Assembly (NCBI RefSeq): GCF_900101265.1 | Contig: NZ_FMZS01000010.1 | Span: 186,001 to 250,000, forward strand | Origin: Massilia sp. PDC64 | Lineage (GTDB): Bacteria > Pseudomonadota > Gammaproteobacteria > Burkholderiales > Burkholderiaceae_D | Reading direction: 5' to 3' | DNA: 64,000 bases | Shown: piece after piece, positions 51,072 through 59,920 of the stretch | How the letters are laid out: each line of letters starts with the position of its first letter | How positions within the stretch are numbered: position 1 is the first letter of the stretch | Made by a program: the position numbers and the translations under genes | The notes under the pieces: model-generated | What the model saw: the letters and a program-made list of their open reading frames with translations, nothing else | What the model was told of the DNA's origin: nothing | Databases searched by the model: none

Positions 51072-51776
51072 ATGAAGACTCGCACCCAAGAAATTACCGA
51101 TCAACTCCGACAAATGATCGTCGAGGGCAAGCTTTCTCCGGAGAGTTCCCTCAACGAGATGGGACTGGCGAACGTCCTCCAGGTGTCCCGCACTCCGGTG
51201 CGCGACGCCCTCAACGCGCTGGCCGTGGAAGGGTTTTGCGAATACATTCCCAATCGTGGCTACTTCGTCCGGAAGTTCACGATCCACGACCTGCTCGACG
51301 CGTTCGACGTACGGGCGACGCTCGAAGGCATGGCCTGCCGCGTGGTCGTCGAGCGCAAGGTCGCGGACGGACTGCTCGACCGGCTCGACGAGTTGCAGGC
51401 GCTGCAGCACCGCGAGCTGTACGAGGTGGAATGGGACCTCGGCGCATCGATGCGCTGGCATGAGCTGAACCGCGACTTTCATTTCGCCATCACCGACGCG
51501 ACGGGTAACCGGCACCTGATGCAATCGGTGCGCCAGATGCGGATGTTCCGGCCGATGTTCTTCGCGCAGCTCGGCATCCTGGAAAACGAGAACGACTACC
51601 GCTCCCTGTACGTGCTCGAGAACTGCCGGCGCGCTTACCACGAACACGGCACGATCGTCGAAGCGATGCGCAACGGCGAATCGTCCCGCGTCGAGTTCCT
51701 GATGCGCGAGCACATCCACGCGAACCGCGAAGTCATCCGCAAGCGCTACCTGACGGGCGCGCCGGCGTCGCGCTAG
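51072..51776 (+). CDS. GntR-family regulator (FCD type)
   Basis: A 234-residue regulator with the GntR winged helix at residues 1-70 (ITDQLRQMIVEGKLSPESSL, LQVSRTPVRDALNALAVEG) and an all-helical FCD domain whose DVRATLEGMACRVVVE, ELNRDFHFAITDATGNRHL and YHEHGTIVEAMRNGE segments carry the metal-binding acidic and histidine residues. It converges on the leuD-like gene; their stop codons share CTAG (TAG on each strand). It is the only regulator near the hydratase-lyase-ligase operon and may bind the two TTGCATGCAA palindromes upstream of that operon. Confidence 0.9.
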   Translation: MKTRTQEITDQLRQMIVEGKLSPESSLNEMGLANVLQVSRTPVRDALNALAVEGFCEYIPNRGYFVRKFTIHDLLDAFDVRATLEGMACRVVVERKVADGLLDRLDELQALQHRELYEVEWDLGASMRWHELNRDFHFAITDATGNRHLMQSVRQMRMFRPMFFAQLGILENENDYRSLYVLENCRRAYHEHGTIVEAMRNGESSRVEFLMREHIHANREVIRKRYLTGAPASR

Positions 51777-52387
51777 GCAGGGTCCCAGACCCAGGGCCGC
51801 GCGATCCGGTCGCGCTGTTGCCATTGCCGAATGTCGGCGTCGGCGCGCAGCGTCAGCTCGATGTCGTCCAGGCCGGACAGCAGCGACTCGCGGCGCCGGG
51901 TGTCGATCTCGAACCCCGTGATGGCCCCGTCCGGATGGGTAATCTGGCGGGTCTGCAGGTTGACCGTGAACGCGCCACCGCCCATCGCCTTGCCTGCCAG
52001 GACGGCGACGTCGGGCGCCGCCAGCACGACCGGCAGCACGCCGTTCAGGAAGCAGTTGTTGTAGAAGATGTCGCCGAACCCGGGCGCCACGATGCAGCGT
52101 ACGCCCATGTGGCGCAGCGCCCACACGGCCGCCTCGCGCGAGGAGCCGCAGCCGAAGTTCGCGCCCGCCAGCATGATGGGCGCGTCCGCGAACTGCGGGC
52201 GGTTGAAGACGAACTCGGGGTCGGGACTGCCGTCCGGCAGATAGCGCAGCGTCTCCATGGCGTAGCGCCCCAGGTCTTTCTTGTCCTGGATGTTCGTCAG
52301 GCGTTCCACGCGGATGATCACGTCGGTGTCCACGTTCGGACGCAGGAAGGGCGCGGCGGGTCCGTGCACGGTGATGAAGCGTTCCAT
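51773..52387 (-). CDS. leuD: LeuD-like small subunit of hydro-lyase
   Basis: A 204-residue aconitase-family swivel domain. PFLRPNVDTDVIIRVERLTN and the substrate loop GANFGCGSSREAAVWAL are the LeuD signatures; length matches isopropylmalate isomerase small subunits. It pairs with the large subunit, whose TAA overlaps its ATG as TAATG. LeuCD isomerises 2- and 3-isopropylmalate in leucine synthesis, but no leuA or leuB is near; the partner lyase gene upstream suggests a catabolic hydratase such as dimethylmaleate hydratase instead. Symbol reflects family, not proven pathway. Confidence 0.8.
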   Translation of the reverse strand: MERFITVHGPAAPFLRPNVDTDVIIRVERLTNIQDKKDLGRYAMETLRYLPDGSPDPEFVFNRPQFADAPIMLAGANFGCGSSREAAVWALRHMGVRCIVAPGFGDIFYNNCFLNGVLPVVLAAPDVAVLAGKAMGGGAFTVNLQTRQITHPDGAITGFEIDTRRRESLLSGLDDIELTLRADADIRQWQQRDRIARPWVWDPA

Positions 52388-53784
52388 TACAGTCTCCTGA
52401 TATCGATGATGGCGCCGGCGATCGCGGCGGCGGCGGCCATGGCGGGGCTGGCGAGGTGCGTGCGTGCGCCCGGGCCTTGCCTGCCGACGAAGTTCCGGTT
52501 CGACGTCGACAGGCAACGGGCGCCCGGCGCGACGATCTCGCCGTTCGCGCCCACGCACATGCTGCAGCCCGGCTGGCGCCATTCGAAACCGGCGTCGATG
52601 AAGATCCGGTCGAGGCCTTCGTCCTCGGCCATGTTCTTGACGAGGACGGAGCCCGGCACCACCCAGGCGGTCACGCCGGACGCGACCTTGCGCCCGCGCA
52701 CGAAGCGGGCGGCATCGCGCAGGTCGGACAAGCGCGAGTTCGCACACGAGCCGATGAAGACCCGGTCGATCCTGAGGCCTTCGATCGGCTGGCCGGGTTC
52801 GAGCCCCATGTACGCGAGCGCGTCCGCCAGCGCGGCGCGTGCGGCGTCGCTGCCGGCACGGGCCGGATCCGGCACGCGGCCGTCGATGGGGATCGCGTGT
52901 TCCGGGCTCGTGCCCCACGTGACGGTCGGTACGATGTGCGTGGCGTCGATGGTGACTTCGGCATCGAAGACGCTGCCGGGATCGGAGGTGAGCCGTGACC
53001 AATATTCCATGGCCGCGTCGAAGTCCGCGCCCTGCGGCGCATACGGGCGGTCGCGCAGGTAGGCGAACGTCCTCGCGTCCGGCGCGACGAGCCCGAAGCG
53101 CGCGCCCAGTTCGACGGCGAGATTGCACAGCGTCAGGCGGCTCTCCACGTCCAGCTGCCGGATCACCGGTCCGGCGAATTCGATGGCATAGCCGGTGCCG
53201 GCGGCCGCGCCCATCACGCCGATGGTGTGCAGGATGAGGTCCTTCGCCGTCACCTGGAAACCGAGCCGGCCTTCGACGTTGATACGCATGCGCTTCGGCT
53301 TGCGCTGGCGGAGGGTCTGGGTGGCCAGCACGTGGTTGCACTCGGACGAGCCGATCCCGAACGCGAGGGCGCCGAGGCCGCCGTTCGTGCACGTGTGGCT
53401 GTCGCCGCATACGACGCTGAGGCCGGGCAGGACGATGCCCTGCTCGGGCCCGGTCACATGGACGATCCCTTGTCCGATACGGCCCACGTCGAAGAAACGG
53501 ATGTGCGCTTCCGCCGTGCGGCGCTTGAGCTGTTCGTACAGCGCGGCGCCGCCGGCGAACGTGGTGCCGGTGCGGTCGGGCGCGCTGGACACGGCGTGGT
53601 CGGGCGTGGCGAACGCAAGTTCCGGATTGTGCACGGCGATGCCGCGCCGGGCGATGTCGGCCAGCGCGGGCCCGCCCGACAGGTCGTGCAGGAGTTGCCG
53701 GTCGATGTGCAGCAGCGCCCAGCCGTCGCCGAGGTCCTTGACGACGTGGCTGTCCCAGAGCTTGTCGAACAGGGTCTTAGGCAT
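52387..53784 (-). CDS. leuC: LeuC-like large subunit of hydro-lyase
   Basis: A 465-residue aconitase-family protein binding a 4Fe-4S cluster through Cys347 (FIGSCANSRLSDL), Cys407 and Cys410 (PGCSMCVGANGE), positions equal to those in E. coli LeuC. KTLFDKLWDSHVV, LLHIDRQLLHDLSGG and VCGDSHTCTNGGLGALAFGIG are also LeuC-like. It overlaps the lyase start by 8 bases, so it lies in an operon ligase-lyase-leuC-leuD. True leucine function and a second-copy catabolic function (dehydration or hydration of a methylated malate/maleate) are both open; context favours catabolism. Confidence 0.85.
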   Translation of the reverse strand: MPKTLFDKLWDSHVVKDLGDGWALLHIDRQLLHDLSGGPALADIARRGIAVHNPELAFATPDHAVSSAPDRTGTTFAGGAALYEQLKRRTAEAHIRFFDVGRIGQGIVHVTGPEQGIVLPGLSVVCGDSHTCTNGGLGALAFGIGSSECNHVLATQTLRQRKPKRMRINVEGRLGFQVTAKDLILHTIGVMGAAAGTGYAIEFAGPVIRQLDVESRLTLCNLAVELGARFGLVAPDARTFAYLRDRPYAPQGADFDAAMEYWSRLTSDPGSVFDAEVTIDATHIVPTVTWGTSPEHAIPIDGRVPDPARAGSDAARAALADALAYMGLEPGQPIEGLRIDRVFIGSCANSRLSDLRDAARFVRGRKVASGVTAWVVPGSVLVKNMAEDEGLDRIFIDAGFEWRQPGCSMCVGANGEIVAPGARCLSTSNRNFVGRQGPGARTHLASPAMAAAAAIAGAIIDIRRL

Positions 53785-54658
53785 GGGAAGTCTCCCGGAA
53801 GGCGGATTGGTAGCGGGCCCGCAGCCCGTCCCATTCCGGTGCGCCGAAGCGCTGGAACAGCGCGGCGATCGTCATGCCCGGCGGCAGGGCAGGGTGGGCC
53901 ATGGTCGTGCGCAGGTCGGCAAGGAGGGATTCGCCGGTCGCGACCGCGTTGAACAACAGCACGCCGGGCAGGATCACGACGCGGTAGCCCATCTGGCCGA
54001 ACTCGCGCAGGCCGACGAGCGGTGTCTTGCCGCCCGGGACCACGTTGAGCAGGCACGGGCCGTGCACACGGGTGGGAATGCTGGCGATCTCGTCCGGCGT
54101 CTGCGGCGCTTCGACGAACACCACGTCCGCGCCGGCGTCGAGTGCGGCGTTGGCGCGGTCGATGGCATCGTCCAGCCCGGCGACCGCGCGCGCGTCGGTG
54201 CGCGCGACGATCAGGAAGTCGGGGCGGGTCCGGGCACGCACGGCCGCGTCGATCTTGGCGACGAATTCGCGCCGGCTCACGATCTCCTTGCTGTCCAGGT
54301 GGCCGCAACGCTTGGGCGCCACCTGGTCTTCCAGCTGGATCGCGGCGACGCCGAGCCGTTCGTACTCGCGCACCGTGCGCGTGACGTTGAGCTCGTTGCC
54401 ATAGCCCGTGTCCGCGTCGGCGATCAGCGGCACCGACACGGCCCGGGCCATGGTGCCGGCGCTGTCCGCCATTTCGCTCATGGTGACGAGGCCATAGTCC
54501 GGATACCCGCGCGCGGCCGCGACGCCGGCGCCGGTCATGTACACGGCGGGAAAGCCCGCCTGCTCGACGAGCCGTGCCGTGATGGCGTCCCAGGCGCCCG
54601 GCGCGACGACGAGGCCGCCGGCGTCGAGCAACGATTTCAATGATGTTTTCTCGGTCAT
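53777..54658 (-). CDS. Isocitrate lyase/PEP mutase-family lyase
   Basis: A 293-residue TIM-barrel enzyme. VAPGAWDAITARLVEQAGF, LIADADTGYGNELNVTRTVRE (metal acids) and IQLEDQVAPKRCGHLDSKEI with the active-site cysteine of the KRCGH loop define the 2-methylisocitrate lyase / dimethylmalate lyase / oxaloacetate decarboxylase group. Such enzymes split 2-alkyl malates or citrates to pyruvate plus an acid. In Eubacterium barkeri a LeuCD-like hydratase and a lyase of this family act in succession on dimethylmaleate; the same gene pair here suggests a similar reaction. ATG 54658 starts MTEKTSLKSLL. No methylcitrate synthase is present. Confidence 0.85.
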   Translation of the reverse strand: MTEKTSLKSLLDAGGLVVAPGAWDAITARLVEQAGFPAVYMTGAGVAAARGYPDYGLVTMSEMADSAGTMARAVSVPLIADADTGYGNELNVTRTVREYERLGVAAIQLEDQVAPKRCGHLDSKEIVSRREFVAKIDAAVRARTRPDFLIVARTDARAVAGLDDAIDRANAALDAGADVVFVEAPQTPDEIASIPTRVHGPCLLNVVPGGKTPLVGLREFGQMGYRVVILPGVLLFNAVATGESLLADLRTTMAHPALPPGMTIAALFQRFGAPEWDGLRARYQSAFRETSHA

Positions 54659-54741
54659 GGTGAATTCCTGCAAAGTGTGGTCAGAACATGTCCTCGGCCG
54701 GGGCCGGGACGCCTGTGTGGGGAAAAGGTTGCGGTCCACAT

Positions 54742-56394
54742 TCAGGCGGTCGGCAGAACGTAGTGCGCGAATTCCTCGCGCAGTTTGTTCTTCAGCAGTT
54801 TTCCGGTGGCCCCGATGGGCAGCGCGGCGACGAACACGACGTCGTCCGGCGTCCACCATTTCGCGATCTTGCCGTCGTAGAACCGGAGCAGATCTTCCTT
54901 GCTGACGTCGGCGCCCGGCTTTTTCTGGACGACCAGCAGCGGCCGTTCGTCCCATTTCGGATGGTGTACGCCGATGCACGCGGCCTGTTGCACGGCCGGA
55001 TGGGCCATCGCGATGTTTTCCAGGTCGATCGAGCCGATCCATTCGCCGCCGGATTTGATGACATCCTTGCTGCGGTCGGTGATCCGCATGTAGCCGTCGG
55101 GTGTCATCGTCGCCACGTCACCGGTGGGAAACCAGCCATCCCGCAACACGTCGCCGCCTTCGCCCCGAAAATAGCCGTGCGCGACCCACGGGCCCCGGAC
55201 GAGCAGGTCGCCCCGTGCCTTGCCGTCCCACGGCAGTTCGTCGCCGTCGTCGTCGACGATCTTCAGGTCGATGCCGAAGATCGGATGGCCCTGCGTGGAC
55301 AGCACGGCCTGCCTGGCGTCTTCCGGCAGGTCGAGGTGATGGGCGCGCAGCGTGCATGCAGTGCCCACCGGCGACATTTCCGTCATGCCCCACGCATGGA
55401 TCACCTCGACGCCGTATCGATGGCGGAACGCGTCCATCATCGCGGGCGGGCACGCCGACCCGCCGATGACGGTGCGCCGGAAGGTGGAGAAGCCCCGGCC
55501 TTGCTGGCCGGCGTGGGTCAACAGGCCCAGCCAGACGGTCGGCACGCCGGCCGAGAACGTCACCTTTTCGTTTTCCATCAGTTCGTACAGCGACTTGCCA
55601 TCCAGCGCAGGCCCCGGGAACACCAGCTTGGCGCCGGTCAGCGGCGCGGAATACGGCAGACCCCACGCATTCACGTGGAACATCGGCACGACCGGCATGA
55701 CGACGTCGCGCGCCGACAGATTCAGCGCGTCCGGCATGACCGTCGCATACGAATGCAGCAACGTGGACCGGTGCGAATACAGCGCGCCCTTCGGATTGCC
55801 CGTGGTGCCGGACGTGTAGCACAGGCTGGACGCGGCATTCTCGTCGAATTCCGGCCACGCGTAGTCCTCGCCGGCCGCGTCGACCAGGTCCTCATAGCAC
55901 AGCAGGTTCGGGAGCGTGGAATCCTTCGGCATCCGGTCGCGGCCGGCCATCAGCACGAAGCCCTTGACCGTCCTGCAGTACGGTGCGAACGCTTCCACCA
56001 GCGCCATGAACGTCAGGTCGAAGAACAGGTACTGGTCTTCCGCGTGATTGACGATGTAGGCGATCTGCTCGGGATGCAGGCGTGGATTGACGGTATGCAT
56101 CACCGCGCCGGAGCCCGAGATGGCGTAGTACAGCTCCAGGTGGCGATACCCGTTCCAGGCCAGCGTACCGACGCGGTCGCCCATCTCCACGCTGAGGCCG
56201 GCCAGCGCATTCGCCATCCGGCGCGCACGCCGGTGGCAGTCGCGATACTTATAGCGGTGGAGATCGCCTTCGACACGCCGCGACACGATTTCCGTGTCGC
56301 CGAAGTATCGGTCGGCATGCTGGATGACGGTGGAAATGAGAAGCGGTCGGCTCATCATCTGGCCCATCAGCGGGCTCTTGGCAAGTGTGGACAT
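54742..56394 (-). CDS. Medium-chain acyl-CoA ligase, AlkK-like
   Basis: A 550-residue AMP-forming ligase. SRPLLISTVIQHADRYFGDTEIVSR is characteristic of the AlkK-like medium/long-chain group. CYTSGTTGNPKGALYSH (around residue 190) is the P-loop, AWGMTEMSPVG the A5 motif, GWFPTGDVATMTPDGYMRI and DRSKDVIKSGGEWI the A7-A8 region, and GKLLKNKLRE the catalytic lysine. It activates a free acid to its CoA ester in the cytoplasm. It leads the operon with the lyase and LeuCD-like genes, 83 bases upstream of the lyase, and is divergent from the YrdC-like gene across a gap containing two identical palindromes. Confidence 0.9.
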   Translation of the reverse strand: MSTLAKSPLMGQMMSRPLLISTVIQHADRYFGDTEIVSRRVEGDLHRYKYRDCHRRARRMANALAGLSVEMGDRVGTLAWNGYRHLELYYAISGSGAVMHTVNPRLHPEQIAYIVNHAEDQYLFFDLTFMALVEAFAPYCRTVKGFVLMAGRDRMPKDSTLPNLLCYEDLVDAAGEDYAWPEFDENAASSLCYTSGTTGNPKGALYSHRSTLLHSYATVMPDALNLSARDVVMPVVPMFHVNAWGLPYSAPLTGAKLVFPGPALDGKSLYELMENEKVTFSAGVPTVWLGLLTHAGQQGRGFSTFRRTVIGGSACPPAMMDAFRHRYGVEVIHAWGMTEMSPVGTACTLRAHHLDLPEDARQAVLSTQGHPIFGIDLKIVDDDGDELPWDGKARGDLLVRGPWVAHGYFRGEGGDVLRDGWFPTGDVATMTPDGYMRITDRSKDVIKSGGEWIGSIDLENIAMAHPAVQQAACIGVHHPKWDERPLLVVQKKPGADVSKEDLLRFYDGKIAKWWTPDDVVFVAALPIGATGKLLKNKLREEFAHYVLPTA

Positions 56395-56501
56395 AACGGC
56401 TCTTCAGTGAATGACAGTGATCCAGGCCGGTGGCGCACGGCCCCGGCGGAGGTTTCGCGGCGTCGTAAATCCCGGCATCGCCCGACCGCGCAAATCCATT
56501 A

Positions 56502-56511
56502 TTGCATGCAA
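56502..56511. promoter_or_regulatory. Palindrome TTGCATGCAA, copy 1
   Basis: Perfect 10-base palindrome in the divergent gap between the acyl-CoA ligase and YrdC-like genes. A second copy lies 62 bases away. Symmetric sites of this kind suit GntR-FCD regulators, one of which is encoded at 51072. Confidence 0.5.
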
Positions 56512-56562
56512 AACTAGAAAAATGAATGGTCAAAGCTGGAAATTTTGTTGACTGCGCCGAAT

Positions 56563-56574
56563 TTTGCATGCAAA
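56563..56574. promoter_or_regulatory. Palindrome TTTGCATGCAAA, copy 2
   Basis: Perfect 12-base palindrome containing TTGCATGCAA, 62 bases from copy 1 centre to centre, about six helical turns, which would put both on the same DNA face. It is nearer the YrdC-like gene. Confidence 0.5.
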
Positions 56575-56622
56575 CTCGGTTCCGGTCGATTGATCGAAAA
56601 CATTCATACAAGGAGACGAGTC

Positions 56623-57360
56623 ATGGCAGTCATCGATATCAAGGCGGATGCGCGGCGGATCGTCGACGTCCTCGCGGGCGGCGGCATCGCGATCATCCCG
56701 AACGACGTGGGCTACGCGCTGATGGGGGGATCGAAAGAGGCGGTGCAGCGCATCAATCGCGCCAAGCAGCGCGCGCCGCACAAGCGCAATGCCATGCTGT
56801 GCGGCCTGAAGCTGCACCGCGAACTGCACCGCGTCGCGCCGCGCGACCGCGAGATGATCGACGCGCTCACGGTGGACTACAACCTGCCGGTCGGCGTCGT
56901 CGCGCCTTACGATCCGCACCATCCCGTATTGGCAAACGTGGACGACGAATTGCGCAGGGTGAGCACCGCCGGCGACACGCTGGCCATGCTGCTCAACGCG
57001 GGCAACATCTTCGACGAAGTGAACCGGCTGCTGTACGAGAAACAGATTCCCGTGTTTGGCTCGTCCGCCAACCTGACGGGTACCGGGCCCAAGTTTCGCG
57101 TCGAGGACATCCAGCCCGAGATCCGCGAGATCGCCGACGTGATCGTCGATTACGGCCTGCGCAAGTTCCACACATACCAGCGGTCGGCGACGATCCTGCG
57201 CTTCAACGATGGCGTGGAATGCCTGCGCATCGGGTCGTGCTACGAGCTCATCGCGGACGTCCTCAAGCGCCATTTCGGCGTGGACCTGCCGCCCGACCCG
57301 GGCCGTGACGTGCTGCCGTCGGGGCACATCATGGAGCACGAACTGATCAACGCCGCCTGA
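56623..57360 (+). CDS. YrdC/Sua5-domain protein, accessory
   Basis: A 245-residue protein of the Sua5/YciO/YrdC fold. GGIAIIPNDVGYALMG, KQRAPHKRNAMLCG (KR-type nucleotide site) and VFGSSANLTGTG (the S-x-N motif) are recognisable. YrdC-type proteins make threonylcarbamoyl-AMP for tRNA modification, but this copy lies in a catabolic/transport cluster and has a C-terminal extension (EIREIADVIVDYG...), so a paralogous carbamoylation role or unknown function is likely. AAGGAGACGAGTC precedes ATG 56623. It heads a unit with MFS, porin and isochorismatase-fold genes. Confidence 0.82.
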   Translation: MAVIDIKADARRIVDVLAGGGIAIIPNDVGYALMGGSKEAVQRINRAKQRAPHKRNAMLCGLKLHRELHRVAPRDREMIDALTVDYNLPVGVVAPYDPHHPVLANVDDELRRVSTAGDTLAMLLNAGNIFDEVNRLLYEKQIPVFGSSANLTGTGPKFRVEDIQPEIREIADVIVDYGLRKFHTYQRSATILRFNDGVECLRIGSCYELIADVLKRHFGVDLPPDPGRDVLPSGHIMEHELINAA

Positions 57361-57410
57361 GCACCGGCCGGCCCGCGCAGCGGGCGACCGCAACTGGAAG
57401 GAGACGCTCC

Positions 57411-58676
57411 ATGTACAAAGACAAGAAGACGATCGTGCTCATGCTGTTCCTGATGATGATCGTCAGTTTTCTCGACCGGGTGAACATTGCCACCGCGGGT
57501 CCGATGATGATGAAGGCGCTGGCGCTCGGACCGCAGCAGTTCGGGATGGTGCTGGGTGCCTTCGGCGTCGGCTATGCCATCATCCAGATCCCCGGCGGCT
57601 ACCTCGCGGACCGCTTCGGGCCCAAGCCCGTGATCGTGACGTGCATCCTGCTCTGGTCGTGCCTCACGTTCAGCACGGGACTGGCGACGACGATCGGCGC
57701 GCTGATCGCCGTGCGGCTCGTGTTCGGCATGTGCGAGGGCGCGGCCATGCCGGCGTTCTACCGTCAGATCGGCGACACGTTCGAGGCGAAAGAACGGTCG
57801 CGCGCGACCAGCATCGCCGGCTCGGGCATCGCGTTCGGCCCGGCGCTGGCGGCGCCGACGGTGTCCTGGATTCTCGGCAAGTCGTCGTGGGAATACGTGT
57901 TCTTCCTGACGGCGATTCCCGGGTTCGTGCTCGCCCTGGCGATGCTGCTCGTGTTGCCGAAGCCGCGTGCCGGCGCTGCGGCGGAAGCGGTGGGGAGCCA
58001 CGGCGGTCCCATCGCCCAGTCGGGCGACGACTGGAAGAGCATCCTGTCGAGCGGCAAGGCGTGGTGCCTGCTGATCGGCTGGATGGCCTTCAACATCGGG
58101 TTCTGGGGCTATCTCGGCTGGATGCCGAGCTTCCTCGTGCTCGACCGCCACGTCAACCTGAAGGAACTGGGCATGGGCGCTTCCATCCCCTACCTGTGCG
58201 GTGCGGCCGGCATGCTGATCGGCGGCGCGCTGGGCAGTACATCCATGGCCAACCGGCGCGGCCTGCTGATGGCGATCGGGATGGCGGGTACGGCGGTGTC
58301 GTTGTTCGTCACGTTCGAGGTCAAGACGCTCGTCGCGACGATCGCGTGGTTGTCGGTCGCCGCCGTGTTCCTGTACGGCGTCGTCGGTCCCTTCGGCGGC
58401 CTGGCGCTCGACCTGGCGCCGGAACGGCTGCGCGGCAGTTTCATGGGCTTCGTCTACACCGGCGGCCAGATCGGCGGGGCGGTGTCGCCCGTGATCGTCG
58501 GCTACCTGGTCAAGGAAAGCGGCGCGTTCGCGGCCGGATTCGCCTTCATCGAAGCAGCGCTGCTCGTATCTGCGGCCGCGTTCGCCGCCGTCTGGCGGCT
58601 GCAGGCCGCCGGCAGCCGTGGGCGCGTACCGGCGCAACCGTCCGGGACCGTCGGCTACGGCAAGAAGAGCAGCTAG
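57411..58676 (+). CDS. MFS transporter (ACS-like)
   Basis: A 421-residue permease with 12 helices. MMIVSFLDRVNIATAGPMMM, IQIPGGYLADRFGPKPVI (loop 2-3 signature) and FGMCEGAAMPAFYRQIGDTFEAKERSRATS are typical of the anion:cation symporters that import organic acids such as glucarate, phthalate or hydroxybenzoates. It follows the YrdC-like gene by 50 bases with GGAAGGAGACGCTCC upstream, and precedes a porin gene, so it is probably the inner-membrane half of an uptake route for the substrate of the 52-60 kb genes. Confidence 0.88.
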   Translation: MYKDKKTIVLMLFLMMIVSFLDRVNIATAGPMMMKALALGPQQFGMVLGAFGVGYAIIQIPGGYLADRFGPKPVIVTCILLWSCLTFSTGLATTIGALIAVRLVFGMCEGAAMPAFYRQIGDTFEAKERSRATSIAGSGIAFGPALAAPTVSWILGKSSWEYVFFLTAIPGFVLALAMLLVLPKPRAGAAAEAVGSHGGPIAQSGDDWKSILSSGKAWCLLIGWMAFNIGFWGYLGWMPSFLVLDRHVNLKELGMGASIPYLCGAAGMLIGGALGSTSMANRRGLLMAIGMAGTAVSLFVTFEVKTLVATIAWLSVAAVFLYGVVGPFGGLALDLAPERLRGSFMGFVYTGGQIGGAVSPVIVGYLVKESGAFAAGFAFIEAALLVSAAAFAAVWRLQAAGSRGRVPAQPSGTVGYGKKSS

Positions 58677-58773
58677 TCCGGCGACACCAACCATTCACAG
58701 GCACAGGCGTCCGCAATGCCGACCCGAGATCGGCAGGGGCACCTGTGTCCAAAATAATCAACGAGGAGACATC

Positions 58774-59850
58774 GTGGGTAAGTCATCTGCAATCGCATGT
58801 GCCGCGCTGGCGGCCGCGTCGGGCGCGTGCCTGGCGCAATCCAATGTGACCGTGTTCGGCCGGGTCGATGCGAACGTCGAATACGTCAACAACGCGCCCG
58901 GTCCCAACGGCGGACCAGGGGGCACGTCGGTCCGGGTCAATTCCGGCGGCCTGCAGGGCTCGCGCTGGGGACTGGAAGGCAGCGAGCGGCTGAATGGCGT
59001 CGAGGTGTTCTTCCGGCTGGAGAGCGGCTTCAACGTCGACACGGGCACGCTGGGGCAGGGCGGCCGCCTGTTCGGGCGCGGCGCGTACATCGGCATGCGT
59101 GGCGGCCTCGGCGAGATCCGGCTCGGCCGGCAGTACACGTCGCTGTTCGACCTGATGGAACCGTATTCGATGGGCAAGTATCCGATCGTGTACGAACCGG
59201 CCATCCAGTGGCTCGGCACCTCGTACCGCGAGGACAACATGATCAAATACATCAACCGCCTTGGCGCCGTCACCGTCGAGGCGCATTACGCGGCCGGTGA
59301 AGTCGCGGGCAGCAACGCCGCGTCGGCGGCGTACGGCGCGGGCGCGAACTATGCGGCCGGGCCGTTCGGCATCGCGCTCGTGTACGACGACGTGAACAGC
59401 GCCCTGTCGGCGGGCGGCGCCGTCACGCGCGCACGCAAGGCGTCCATCGGCATGGCGTACAGCCTCGAGCGCTGGCGCCTGTACGGCGGCTACCGCTGGG
59501 GCAGGAACGATGTGGCCGGCCCCGGGCTGCCGCTGCGCGACAATTTTTACTTTGCCGGCTTCAACTACAAGGCCACGCCGATGCTGAAGCTGTCGGCCGG
59601 GTATTACTACGACCAGCTGAAGACGGTCGCGCCGGCAGCGGGCGGTACGTCGCGCCCGAGCCCGTGGACTGTGGTGCTGCTCGGCATCTACAGCATGTCG
59701 AAGCGCACCGAGCTGTACGCGGCGGCCGCTTACGCGAAGCACTCGGCCCTCGATTTCGACAGCCTCGACGGCGGTGCGTCCGGCTATGCGCTCGCGCCGG
59801 GCGCCACCAGCCAGTCCGGCCTTGCGTTCGGCATGCGGCAATTCTTCTAG
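58774..59850 (+). CDS. Gram-negative general porin
   Basis: A 358-residue trimeric porin. GTG 58774 is preceded by GAGGAGACATC. The signal peptide ends at CLAQ (about residue 20); mature QSNVTVFGRVDANVEYVNN, LQGSRWGLEGSERL and GQGGRLFGRGAYIGMRGG are standard for burkholderial porins, and the terminal strand SGLAFGMRQFF has the final aromatic residue. It is the second porin in the window and shares many phrases with the one at 26239; each stands behind an MFS permease of the same family, a repeated permease-porin design. Confidence 0.9.
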   Translation: MGKSSAIACAALAAASGACLAQSNVTVFGRVDANVEYVNNAPGPNGGPGGTSVRVNSGGLQGSRWGLEGSERLNGVEVFFRLESGFNVDTGTLGQGGRLFGRGAYIGMRGGLGEIRLGRQYTSLFDLMEPYSMGKYPIVYEPAIQWLGTSYREDNMIKYINRLGAVTVEAHYAAGEVAGSNAASAAYGAGANYAAGPFGIALVYDDVNSALSAGGAVTRARKASIGMAYSLERWRLYGGYRWGRNDVAGPGLPLRDNFYFAGFNYKATPMLKLSAGYYYDQLKTVAPAAGGTSRPSPWTVVLLGIYSMSKRTELYAAAAYAKHSALDFDSLDGGASGYALAPGATSQSGLAFGMRQFF

Positions 59851-59920
59851 GACCGACAGGACCGGATCCTTCCGCGTCTCGTCGGCAACCGACTTTTTAT
59901 TCCACTCATGAGGAGCACCG

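Noticed and set aside
58618..58773. N-terminal extension of the second porin upstream of GTG 58774
   Set aside because: It would overlap the end of the MFS gene and would bury the signal peptide; GAGGAGACATC marks GTG 58774.
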